A stretch of DNA of 64,000 nt from Methylaequor sp045563055 (GTDB lineage: Bacteria; Pseudomonadota; Alphaproteobacteria; Methylaequorales; Methylaequoraceae). The stretch is taken from NCBI GenBank assembly GCA_045563055.1, contig JBJKUR010000001.1:1-64000 (forward strand). The letters run 5' to 3'. Every line of letters begins with the position of its first letter. Position 1 is the first letter of the stretch. Below, one piece after another: positions 1 through 7,534 of this stretch. Below the pieces are notes generated by a model that worked only from the letters and a program-made list of their open reading frames with translations, did not search any database and was not told where the DNA came from. The translations under genes were made by a program, and so were the position numbers.

Positions 1-172
1 TGATACTATAAATCCCAAGAGTAGGGAACCCATCCTTTCTTATAACAGAGAAAAAAGATTAATAGAAAATATATGAAAGCAAAAAGTCTAATAAATTCTT
101 TAATAAAATAGTGAATCTTAAAAAAAAAATTGTTAAATTTAAATCCAATTTATAAATTAATATGTCAAAATA

Positions 173-895
173 GTGGGTATTCTTAAAAAATTTAGAAAAA
201 GAGCTAAGGATAGTTTTTTCTACAACATTTTTCAAAATATATTTCATACCCCCCTAAAATCTTATTCAGATTGTTACGGTGAAGATCTTTTTGTTAAAAA
301 TTATTTTGAAAATAAAAAAAATGGATTTTATTTAGATGTTGGATGTAATCAACCAAAAAAGAATTCATTGACCTTTCATCTTCATAAAAAAGGATGGACA
401 GGAATCAATATTGATATTTCAGAACGTTGTATTAAGCTTTATAACCACTTTAGGAGAAAAGACATCAATTTAAACGTTTCGTTGGGTTCTAAAGAAAAAA
501 ATGTTGAAGCTTTTATTTTCTATAATAATTGTACTATGAACACGGTAGATAATAAATTTAAAAATTATACTATTAATAGTGTAAATAAAATTCCTGAAAC
601 TAAAAAAATTAAACAACTTACTCTCAATAAAATTATTTCGGATTATAAGGTATCTAAAATCGATTATTTAAATATTGATGTTGAAGGATATGAAATGGAA
701 GTTTTAAAAGGATTTAGTATTAAAAACATGATGCCAAGTCTTGTTTCAATAGAAATTCATGACTCTGAATGCCCACCAGTTAACAGCGATGTCTATAAAT
801 TCTTTATAAAGAATAGATTTACTCTAGTTTCTATTTATGGATGGACTTATTTCTTTGAATCTAAGAAAAATAGAAATGTCCATTTTAAACTTTAG
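173..895 (+). CDS. FkbM family SAM-dependent methyltransferase
   Basis: A 240-residue class I methyltransferase of the FkbM family, which methylates sugar or polyketide hydroxyls; in marine bacteria it is common in surface-polysaccharide loci. The SAM-binding motif I is visible as DVGCNQPKKNS near residue 53, with the acidic end of strand 2 in NIDIS. The FkbM hallmark LNIDVEGYEMEVLKG lies near residues 165-180. No signal peptide or membrane segment is seen, so it is probably cytosolic. The start is GTG at 173; an ATG at 161 is in another frame and hits a stop after three codons. It stands alone here. The substrate cannot be told from sequence. Confidence 0.85.
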   Translation: MGILKKFRKRAKDSFFYNIFQNIFHTPLKSYSDCYGEDLFVKNYFENKKNGFYLDVGCNQPKKNSLTFHLHKKGWTGINIDISERCIKLYNHFRRKDINLNVSLGSKEKNVEAFIFYNNCTMNTVDNKFKNYTINSVNKIPETKKIKQLTLNKIISDYKVSKIDYLNIDVEGYEMEVLKGFSIKNMMPSLVSIEIHDSECPPVNSDVYKFFIKNRFTLVSIYGWTYFFESKKNRNVHFKL

Positions 896-946
896 TATGT
901 TATTATTTTAATAGTATTGTATAAAATAAATCAGTTGGAATTTTTT

Positions 947-1267
947 ATGTTACTCGAATCATCCAGAAAGTTAATTCTTTTCAAAATACTAATCTTAATT
1001 AGTATTATAAGTTTAAATCAACACTCCTTTGTAAATCCAACCTTAATAGATGATAAACTTTGTAGTAATCAAAATTCTGATAGTGAAAGAAAAAAGTGCG
1101 ATTTCAAATGTCTAGTTGACAAGGATTCAAGTTTTGGCAATCACTTTTCTTTAAATATTTCTTTATTTAACTATTTCTCCAGTTTTGTATTTATTTCTAC
1201 TAAGATAAGTCTTCTTATTGAGGAAAAAGCTAATTCACCGCCTAAAATTTATTTATTCAATCTTTAG
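947..1267 (+). CDS. small Cys-containing protein, DUF2946-like
   Basis: About 106 residues from ATG at 947; a longer reading would need TTG at 917. A hydrophobic N-terminal segment (residues about 11-25) looks like a signal or anchor. It is followed by cysteines in C-x9-C-x3-C spacing, a second hydrophobic stretch, and a C-terminal SPPK motif. This layout resembles the DUF2946 family of small metal-associated membrane proteins, but the match is by eye and weak. It lies 24 bases upstream of a Met/His-rich outer-membrane protein on the same strand, and in other proteobacteria such proteins are found together near copper genes. Copper handling is an inference from context; an unrelated small exported protein is possible. 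Confidence 0.45.
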   Translation: MLLESSRKLILFKILILISIISLNQHSFVNPTLIDDKLCSNQNSDSERKKCDFKCLVDKDSSFGNHFSLNISLFNYFSSFVFISTKISLLIEEKANSPPKIYLFNL

Positions 1268-1291
1268 TATATAAATTTGAAAGGATAAATA

Positions 1292-2326
1292 ATGTTAGTA
1301 TTTTTAGTGCTTGCTAGCACTTTAATCTTAAGCTTTAGTGGATCTAAGTCAGATTCACTTCACACGGCTGATAGTCATGGTCCAATATCTATAATGTCAG
1401 ATCATATGCATAAAAAGGGAGAAATAATGTTTTCTTATCGTTTTAATCATATGTTTATGAATAAGACAATGAATGGAACAAAATCTCTTGGAATAGATGA
1501 GGTAATGTCTGCTCCTAATTCATCTTCTAATGATTTGGGTAGGTATATGAACTCGCCTATCTCGATGGGTATGGACATGCATATGTTTGGTGCAATGTAT
1601 GCTCCTTCAGATAATTTAACATTCATGGTAATGACAAGTTATATTGAAAAAGAGATGATTCAACAAAGAATGCAAATGTCTGGCGGGAAAAGATTTGAAG
1701 TTAACTCATCAGGAATAGGTGATACTAGATTATCTTCACTAGTAAATTTATTTCATAACAAAAGAACTAAAACACATTTAGGAATAGGTTTAAGTCTTCC
1801 AACTGGTAGCATTGATAAAAGAGATAACACTCCTGTATCATCAGACGCTAGACTTGGATATGGAATGCAAAATGGTTCAGGTACATTCGATCCATTTTTT
1901 ATTTTAAATAATGTAAATAGTTTTGGAAGGTTTAAGTTAGGTGAACAGATATTTTTTAAATTACCACTCTCTGGAAAAAACTCTGAAGGATATCAACATG
2001 GTAACGACTATAGAGCATCATTTTGGATGTCCTATTTATGGTTAAATAATATAAGTACATCTATAAATATCAATTATAAGTTTAAAGGAAACATGGAAGG
2101 TGAGGATGATGAAATGAACCCTAGAATGAGCCCAGTTATGGACTCACGAAACTCTGGGTATCAAAAGATAAACCTTGGTTTTGGTGTCAATATCATTAAT
2201 CATAATGAATTCCTTAGAAATCATCGAATAGGAATTGAGGGAATTTTTCCAGTTTTTCAAAATTATAGAGGAATTCAAATGAAGGAGGTTTTTAAAGTTG
2301 TTATTGGCTGGCAATACGGTTTTTAG
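1292..2326 (+). CDS. Met/His-rich outer-membrane beta-barrel protein, probably copper-related
   Basis: A 344-residue exported protein with an N-terminal hydrophobic signal (residues 1-18). The mature part opens with a conserved SDHMHKKGEIMFSYR block. It is rich in Met and His, for example MGMDMHMFGAMYAPSD around residues 90-105 and DEMNPRMSPVMDS around 270-282. Alternating polar/hydrophobic strands and the aromatic C-terminus (GWQYGF) suit an outer-membrane beta-barrel. I recognise the family as the transporter-type barrel proteins found next to DUF2946 genes. Met/His clusters are typical ligands for Cu(I)/Cu(II), so a copper role is inferred. ATG at 1292 has AAGGA about 9 bases upstream. The small protein just upstream is probably co-transcribed. 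Confidence 0.7.
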   Translation: MLVFLVLASTLILSFSGSKSDSLHTADSHGPISIMSDHMHKKGEIMFSYRFNHMFMNKTMNGTKSLGIDEVMSAPNSSSNDLGRYMNSPISMGMDMHMFGAMYAPSDNLTFMVMTSYIEKEMIQQRMQMSGGKRFEVNSSGIGDTRLSSLVNLFHNKRTKTHLGIGLSLPTGSIDKRDNTPVSSDARLGYGMQNGSGTFDPFFILNNVNSFGRFKLGEQIFFKLPLSGKNSEGYQHGNDYRASFWMSYLWLNNISTSININYKFKGNMEGEDDEMNPRMSPVMDSRNSGYQKINLGFGVNIINHNEFLRNHRIGIEGIFPVFQNYRGIQMKEVFKVVIGWQYGF

Positions 2327-2382
2327 AAAACATGTTGTAAATAAATGAAATTTCTTCATAATCTAGTAAGGATTTGCCTTAC

Positions 2383-2667
2383 ATGTTTAAAAAATTAAAA
2401 ATTATCGGTGTCTTTTTAGTTTTGCTTTCTGCTAAAACATCACAACCTCTAAATATTTTCGAGATCTCTTTAATTGGGATTGGCGTTGGTTTTGTTAGTG
2501 ATCAGTATTTTGATTCTTCAATAAATAGAGATAATATAACAGAAAAAAAAGCTAAAGTTTTAAATAAATATTATGAGAGTAATAGATCGATAATTTCTTC
2601 AAAAAACTTTTATGCATTACCTTTACAAGAAAAATTGCTTGTTTTAGAGCAGTTAGAAAATTTTTAG
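2383..2667 (+). CDS. small exported protein of unknown function
   Basis: About 94 residues from ATG at 2383, which has AAGGA at 2368-2372; a TTG nine bases earlier is less likely. A short positively charged N-terminus and a hydrophobic run (residues 5-18) form a signal peptide. A glycine-rich hydrophobic stretch (SLIGIGVGFVSD) follows, then a charged C-terminal half. I do not recognise the family. It is the first of three closely spaced exported proteins, the third being a glycine-zipper lipoprotein, so a shared envelope role is plausible but unproven. Confidence 0.6.
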   Translation: MFKKLKIIGVFLVLLSAKTSQPLNIFEISLIGIGVGFVSDQYFDSSINRDNITEKKAKVLNKYYESNRSIISSKNFYALPLQEKLLVLEQLENF

Positions 2668-2680
2668 TTTTTCTAAACAA

Positions 2681-3178
2681 ATGATTAGTGAGTCGTTTTA
2701 TAAATTAATGAAAAATAAAATCTTATTTGTGGTTGTTTTCTGCTGGTTTAGTCAATCATTAGGAAACACATTTAGTGAAGTATTTGGAAGCGAAGGCGCT
2801 GCTGGGATTCAAAACCCTAAAACACGAAGTCTAAGTTATACACTTCAGTATTTGACTTTATCAGGTTCCATAGGCTATGTAGTGAAAAGATTGAATGATT
2901 CGGGTTTTTTTGAACCGCTAGGTTTTACACCTGGTACAATCAAATCTCTATCTCCCTTAGCTTATGAAAATAACTTTATACTAGATAAACATACTGCCAA
3001 CATCATATCCGTAAATGAAAAACTAGACGAATTGAACTATTTGAATAATGTAAATAAAAACCTCTTTTTGAATAGATATTCTTCAAAGTCAATTGAATCG
3101 AGAAATAACTCAAATTTCCTAAATTCAATTAAGCTTTCTAGTGATAGAAACTCACTTATAAGGAGATATAATGAGTAA
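2681..3178 (+). CDS. exported protein of unknown function
   Basis: 165 residues from ATG 2681, or 156 from the internal ATG at 2708, which would give a cleaner signal peptide (MKNKILFVVVFCWFSQSLG). The mature region has a Gly/Ala segment (GSEGAAG) and a weakly hydrophobic stretch with GSIGYVV. The C-terminal half is Asn/Ser-rich and hydrophilic, without recognisable motifs. It starts 13 bases after the preceding small exported protein and overlaps the following lipoprotein gene by 8 bases, so the three are almost certainly co-transcribed. No function assigned. Confidence 0.55.
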   Translation: MISESFYKLMKNKILFVVVFCWFSQSLGNTFSEVFGSEGAAGIQNPKTRSLSYTLQYLTLSGSIGYVVKRLNDSGFFEPLGFTPGTIKSLSPLAYENNFILDKHTANIISVNEKLDELNYLNNVNKNLFLNRYSSKSIESRNNSNFLNSIKLSSDRNSLIRRYNE

Positions 3179-3638
3179 AAAGTTAAAAATCATCATTCTT
3201 TCATTTACAATAATATTAAGTTCTTGTTCAATAAATGATATTGACAAGTCATCGATTATGAAGACGACGTCAACAGCAGTTGGCGGCTATTTTGGATACG
3301 AATTGTCAGATGGAGACCTCTTATCAACAACAGTTGGTTCAACATTTGGCGCATTCGTGGGAACATATTTATCCGACTTTATTAATCAAGACGATTATTA
3401 TTTTTTTAAGAAAGAGTCTCTGAGAGTATTAGAAATCAATGATAATAATAGTTCTATTATTTCTGGTTATTGGAAAAACCCTAAAAGTGGAAACAATGGT
3501 GTTGTAAAAATCAAAGGTTATTTTGGTTCACCAGAATGTAGATTGATTGAAAACATATATTTAAAGGGTAATCAGGCAACAAATGCATACGGAACAGCCT
3601 GTAGAGAAAAAAGTGGGCAATGGGCAATGATTAAATAA
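3171..3638 (+). CDS. glycine-zipper surface lipoprotein, RT0821/Lpp0805-like
   Basis: 155 residues with a lipoprotein signal and lipobox LSSC, Cys19 being the predicted lipidated residue. A glycine-zipper-like segment (TAVGGYFGYELSDG, then VGSTFGAFVGTYLSD) spans about residues 35-65. The C-terminal domain ends in a TACREKSGQW motif. This layout matches the alphaproteobacterial RT0821/Lpp0805 surface-protein family (outer-membrane lipoproteins of unclear function). A paralogue lies at 25065-25529 with the same order and a similar TACRSDDGNW end. ATG at 3171 follows an AAGGAG site lying inside the upstream gene. Confidence 0.65.
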   Translation: MSKKLKIIILSFTIILSSCSINDIDKSSIMKTTSTAVGGYFGYELSDGDLLSTTVGSTFGAFVGTYLSDFINQDDYYFFKKESLRVLEINDNNSSIISGYWKNPKSGNNGVVKIKGYFGSPECRLIENIYLKGNQATNAYGTACREKSGQWAMIK

Positions 3639-3676
3639 ATATTTAATTTTTTTTAAATTTTATTATATCATAAACC

Positions 3677-4429
3677 ATGATTATTATTTCACCGTCTAAA
3701 AAATTAAACCTTGATAAAGAAAATATTTATCTCACGCCTACGGAGCCTAAATATGCTAAAGAATCCATAAAGATATCGGATAAAATTAAAAATTTAGACA
3801 CTCAAAGCGTTCAATCGCTTATGGGTATTAGTGAAAACCTAGCTAAATTAAACTTTGATAGATTCAAAAGTATTAATACAAAATCAAATATAAAGAAGTC
3901 AGCTGCATATATTTTCTCCGGCGATACATTCACTGGACTTTCTTTTCGGTCTTTGGACAAGGAATCTCTTTCATATGCCCAAAAAAATCTAAGAATACTC
4001 TCAGGTCTCTATGGAATTCTTAAACCTTTTGATAGAATCGAACCTTACAGATTAGAGATGGGAACTAATACCAGGAATCTTTTAGGTGAAAACCTCTACC
4101 AATTCTGGGGAGATAGTGTCACTTCTAATATCAAAAAAGACATAGATAGGAATAAATCAAAATTTCTTTATAATCTCGCTTCAAGTGAATACTCTAAAGT
4201 AGTCTCTTCTTGCTTGGAAAGTAAGACTATTAACTTTGATTTCAAAAAGAGAATTAATGATAAACTTGTTGGTATTGGAATGATGATAAAAAAAATGAGA
4301 GGTTGTATGGCTAAATTTATCATTGAAAATAAAATTGAAAACCTAGACGATATAAAATATTTCAGAGAAAATGGTTTTAAATTTTCTCATCTAAATGAGG
4401 AAACCATGAAATTTGTTTTCACATCATAA
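3677..4429 (+). CDS. yaaA: peroxide stress protein YaaA (DUF328)
   Basis: 250 residues, the normal length for YaaA, a DNA-binding protein that limits free iron and DNA damage during hydrogen peroxide stress in E. coli. Family marks are the N-terminal IIISPSKKL, an FSGDTFTGL block near residue 78, LRILSGLYGILKPFDRIEPYRLEMGT around residues 105-130, and NLASSEYSKVV around 162-172. The C-terminal MRGCMAKFI corresponds to the family's ARGxMARY segment. It is followed with a 1-nt TAATG overlap by a glycosyltransferase gene. Confidence 0.92.
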   Translation: MIIISPSKKLNLDKENIYLTPTEPKYAKESIKISDKIKNLDTQSVQSLMGISENLAKLNFDRFKSINTKSNIKKSAAYIFSGDTFTGLSFRSLDKESLSYAQKNLRILSGLYGILKPFDRIEPYRLEMGTNTRNLLGENLYQFWGDSVTSNIKKDIDRNKSKFLYNLASSEYSKVVSSCLESKTINFDFKKRINDKLVGIGMMIKKMRGCMAKFIIENKIENLDDIKYFRENGFKFSHLNEETMKFVFTS

Positions 4430-5346
4430 TGAAAAAAAAAATTGTAGTTCAAATTCCATGCCTCAATGAAGCTTCTAGTATTGGAACCGTCTTAAAAAAA
4501 CTTAAAGAAAAGATACCTCAATCAAAATTAATTGTTTACGACAATAAATCTAATGATTCCTCAGCAATAATAGCTAGAAAACACGGTGCTGAAGTTAGGA
4601 TGGTAAATAAAAGAGGTAAAGGAAATGTAGTAAGAAAAATGTTTTCCGATCAACTAAATGCAGATTGCTATGTTATGATCGATGGTGATGATACCTACGA
4701 TATATCAAAATTACCAGAAATGCTGGATATGGTAATTAATGAAGACTATGATATGGTTGTTGGAAAAAGGATTCATACAGAATCAAATGCATACAGAAAA
4801 GGACATGTCCTTGGTAATAAATTTTTTTCTTGGTTCGTAAATATTTTTTTTGGTAATGATTTATCTGATATCTTTTCTGGCTTCAGAGTTTTTTCCAAAA
4901 GATTTATAAAAACTTTCCCACTTATTTCACAAGAGTTTGAAATTGAGGCGGAATTAACGATTCACGCCCTAGAGCAAAGACTTTCTATTACTGAAGTTAA
5001 CTGTAATTATAGTCCAAGGTATGAAAATTCAGAGAGTAAATTAAGTACCTATAAAGATGGTATAAAAATACTTAAATTAGTTTTAGTACTTGTAAAAGAT
5101 GAAAAACCTTTGTTGTTTTTCTCGGTATTTAGTTTAATTTTCTTATCTTTTTCATTAATTATAGGTATACCAGTGATTCGTGATTTCTATTTGACCGGAC
5201 TTGTTGAGAAAATTCCATCCGCATTTCTTGCTGGTTGTTTAATGATTTTAAGTTTTTTAAGTTTTTTTTCAGGACTGATTTTAGATAATATAAAAAAGGT
5301 AAGATTTGAAAATAAACGAATTAATTATCTTTTATATAAAGATTAA
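4429..5346 (+). CDS. GT2-family glycosyltransferase with C-terminal membrane helices
   Basis: 305 residues. The N-terminal domain is a GT-A fold like bacterial dolichyl-phosphate-mannose-synthase relatives: QIPCLNEASSIGTVL at residues 7-21, the YDNKSNDSS sugar-nucleotide loop near 38, and the metal-binding MIDGDDTYD near 83. Two C-terminal hydrophobic segments (about 223-245 and 262-283) place it in the inner membrane. It probably transfers a sugar from a nucleotide donor to a polyprenyl phosphate or lipid; donor and acceptor are unknown. Its start overlaps the yaaA stop by one base. It ends at 5346, directly against the convergent HTH gene ending at 5347. Confidence 0.85.
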   Translation: MKKKIVVQIPCLNEASSIGTVLKKLKEKIPQSKLIVYDNKSNDSSAIIARKHGAEVRMVNKRGKGNVVRKMFSDQLNADCYVMIDGDDTYDISKLPEMLDMVINEDYDMVVGKRIHTESNAYRKGHVLGNKFFSWFVNIFFGNDLSDIFSGFRVFSKRFIKTFPLISQEFEIEAELTIHALEQRLSITEVNCNYSPRYENSESKLSTYKDGIKILKLVLVLVKDEKPLLFFSVFSLIFLSFSLIIGIPVIRDFYLTGLVEKIPSAFLAGCLMILSFLSFFSGLILDNIKKVRFENKRINYLLYKD

Positions 5347-5622
5347 TCATTTTATGGGAATTTTTATACTTTTATTTTTATAACCTCGTCTAGTGCCAGG
5401 ATTTGTCTGTATAATTTGTTTTTTATTTTCGTTAATTAACCAGACCATTTGCATGGCTAGAGAATGTAATCTCTTGGCTTTAGTTTCACCTGAAAGGATT
5501 CTTGCAAATTGTCTTTTGCTAATCCCAAGTACATCTGAGGCCTCGTTAATCGATAATCCATTTAATTTCATCCAGTCTTTAATTTCAGATGGTTTAGGTT
5601 CATTAATATCCAAAAATAACAA
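5347..5622 (-). CDS. HTH-domain DNA-binding protein
   Basis: 91 residues; the start is TTG at 5622, preceded by a GGGAAG-like site. An upstream in-frame stop at 5635-5637 rules out a longer form. A Cro/CI-type helix-turn-helix is visible at about residues 22-50 (SINEASDVLGISKRQFARILSGE). The C-terminus is basic. It begins four bases past the actP stop and so is likely the last gene of the acetate-transport transcript. It may regulate that module or act on its own; no toxin gene adjoins it. Regulatory role is inferred. Confidence 0.7.
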   Translation of the reverse strand: MLFLDINEPKPSEIKDWMKLNGLSINEASDVLGISKRQFARILSGETKAKRLHSLAMQMVWLINENKKQIIQTNPGTRRGYKNKSIKIPIK

Positions 5623-5626
5623 AGCT

Positions 5627-7222
5627 CTACTTCCCTAAATAAGCTTCTTTTGTCATTTTATCAAATTTTTCGTAATTTTTAGGTCTATTTTCTGGCTTCT
5701 CGAGTAACGAAATTATAATTATTGAAAAAAAGGAAATACTTACTGTAAATAAAGCAGGATATTTATATGGAAATATTGCTTTTTCATTACCTAGAATTTC
5801 AACCCAAATTGTGGGACTTAGTATTACTAATGCGACTGTAGTTAATAAACCAACCATACCACCATAAAATGCACCGTTGGTAGTTAGTTTTTTCCAAGTA
5901 ATTGTTAAAAAAAGTATCGGAAAATTTGTACTTGCGGCAACAGCAAAAGCTAATCCAACCATAAATGCTACGTTCTGACCTTCAAAATAAATACCTAGAA
6001 ATATGGCTACAATACCTATAATTAGACTTGCAAGTTTTGAAACCATTAATTCTTTTTTCTCATCTGCATTACCTTTTTTAATTACATATACGTATAAATC
6101 TCTTCCTACAGCTGATGCTCCTGCAAGCGTAAGACCTGATACAACTGCTAAAATAGTTGCAAAAGCAACTGCCGAAATAAAACCTAAAAAAATCTCTCCC
6201 CCAATAGAATGAGATAGATGTATAGCTGCCATATTATTAGACCCTAATAAATTTCCATATTCATCAATATATTGTGGATTGTTTGTTAAATAAACTATCG
6301 CTCCAAAACCAATTACAAATGTCAAAATATAAAAGTAGCCTATGAATGTAGTTGCGTATACGGCTGAAATCCTGGCACTTTTTGCATCTGGAACCGTAAA
6401 AAATCTCATTAAAATATGAGGGAGTCCTGCTGTTCCAAATATTAAAGCAATCCCCAAGGATATTGCTGATACGGGATCACTAATAAGTTTTCCTGGCATA
6501 AGAATTTCATCTTTAGAATCATGTATATTAACAGCTTCTTCTAGGAGCTTTCCTAAACTAAAAGAAAACTCTTTAAAAACCATGAAAGCTAAAACTGAAG
6601 TTCCAAAAATCAATAGAAATGCCTTTATGATTTGAACCCATGTTGTCGCAATCATTCCACCAAAAGCAACATAAATAATCATTAATATACCAACTATCCA
6701 CACAGCGTACTCATATGGCAACCCAAAGAGAACATGAATTAATGAACCTGCTCCTACCATTTGTGCAATTAAATAAAGTAGAATGGTACTAAGTGTTCCA
6801 ATGGCAGAAAGAATTCTAATTTTTGACTGATCTAATCTTATTGATGTAACATCAGCAAATGTATATTTACCAAGATTTTTTAATCTCTCAGAAATTAGAA
6901 ATAATATAATAGGCCAACCCACAAGAAATCCAATTGAATAAATCAATCCATCAAACCCTGAAAGAAAAACCAGTCCTGAAATTCCAAGAAATGATGCAGC
7001 AGACATATAATCACCAGCAATAGCAAGTCCATTTTGGAAACCTGATATTTTTCCACCTGCAGCATAATAATTTTCTTTTTTATTAGATTTTTTGGATGCA
7101 AAATAAGTGATAAGAAGTGTCACTAATACGAATAATATAAAAATGATAGAAGCAAATTGATTGCTTTCAAAATCAGTTGCAAAGGCTAGGAAAGGAAAAA
7201 AAATTATAAAAACAGATATCAT
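5627..7222 (-). CDS. actP: acetate/cation symporter ActP
   Basis: 531-residue sodium:solute symporter (SSS family) with about 13 hydrophobic helices, beginning with a signal-like segment as in E. coli ActP. Typical segments include FASKKSNKKENYYAAGGK, GLAIAGDYMSAASFLGI near residue 67, and the GGMIATTWVQIIKAFLL stretch near 188. It takes up acetate, and in relatives other short monocarboxylates, with sodium. It overlaps the upstream DUF485 gene by 4 bases, the standard pair for this transporter. It lies downstream of an aldehyde dehydrogenase, which suggests acetate or aldehyde metabolism as the shared theme. Confidence 0.92.
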   Translation of the reverse strand: MISVFIIFFPFLAFATDFESNQFASIIFILFVLVTLLITYFASKKSNKKENYYAAGGKISGFQNGLAIAGDYMSAASFLGISGLVFLSGFDGLIYSIGFLVGWPIILFLISERLKNLGKYTFADVTSIRLDQSKIRILSAIGTLSTILLYLIAQMVGAGSLIHVLFGLPYEYAVWIVGILMIIYVAFGGMIATTWVQIIKAFLLIFGTSVLAFMVFKEFSFSLGKLLEEAVNIHDSKDEILMPGKLISDPVSAISLGIALIFGTAGLPHILMRFFTVPDAKSARISAVYATTFIGYFYILTFVIGFGAIVYLTNNPQYIDEYGNLLGSNNMAAIHLSHSIGGEIFLGFISAVAFATILAVVSGLTLAGASAVGRDLYVYVIKKGNADEKKELMVSKLASLIIGIVAIFLGIYFEGQNVAFMVGLAFAVAASTNFPILFLTITWKKLTTNGAFYGGMVGLLTTVALVILSPTIWVEILGNEKAIFPYKYPALFTVSISFFSIIIISLLEKPENRPKNYEKFDKMTKEAYLGK

Positions 7223-7497
7223 TTGATTTCTCTTCTCAATTTATCAAGATAATTGTTTGCTATAATTGTAAAAACAAATGTGAGTAAAATAGAGAATATT
7301 ATTATAGAAAGACCTATTGCTACTCCATAAGTTACGGATGTGTTATCAATAAATATGCTTAAGATTTCTGGCCTGAAACCAATTACTAAAATGAAAGAAA
7401 AATATATTAACAGTACCACGCATGAGAAAGATAGTGAAACAAACTTACTTATGAAAACAAATCTTTCATATGCATTTTTTTTAGTGTTATTGCTCAT
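7219..7497 (-). CDS. DUF485 membrane protein (ActP partner)
   Basis: 92 residues with two hydrophobic helices (about 18-38 and 55-80), charged termini and the NAYERFVFISKF N-terminal block characteristic of DUF485. These proteins are encoded just before actP across proteobacteria and are thought to assist the symporter. It overlaps actP by 4 bases. The ATG at 7497 has no Shine-Dalgarno sequence; a 9-bp hairpin ends five bases upstream, so translation or message stability may depend on that structure. Confidence 0.88.
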   Translation of the reverse strand: MSNNTKKNAYERFVFISKFVSLSFSCVVLLIYFSFILVIGFRPEILSIFIDNTSVTYGVAIGLSIIIFSILLTFVFTIIANNYLDKLRREIK

Positions 7498-7502
7498 GGT
7501 TT

Positions 7503-7529
7503 AAAGCCAGGCAGGTAATACCTGGCTTT
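7503..7529 (-). terminator. intercistronic hairpin between aldehyde dehydrogenase and DUF485/actP
   Basis: A perfect 9-bp inverted repeat (AAAGCCAGG / CCTGGCTTT) with a 9-nt loop, which itself can extend pairing. It is one of the few GC-containing stems in the region. It sits 5 bases after the aldehyde dehydrogenase stop and 5 bases before the DUF485 ATG. There is no long T-run on the minus strand after the stem (CTTTAAACC), so it may be a weak terminator, a processing or stability element, or a block on ribosome loading. Confidence 0.5.
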
Positions 7530-7534
7530 ATTAA

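Noticed and set aside
5347..5622. Toxin-antitoxin system around the HTH protein
   Set aside because: The neighbours are actP and a glycosyltransferase; no small toxin-like frame lies beside it.
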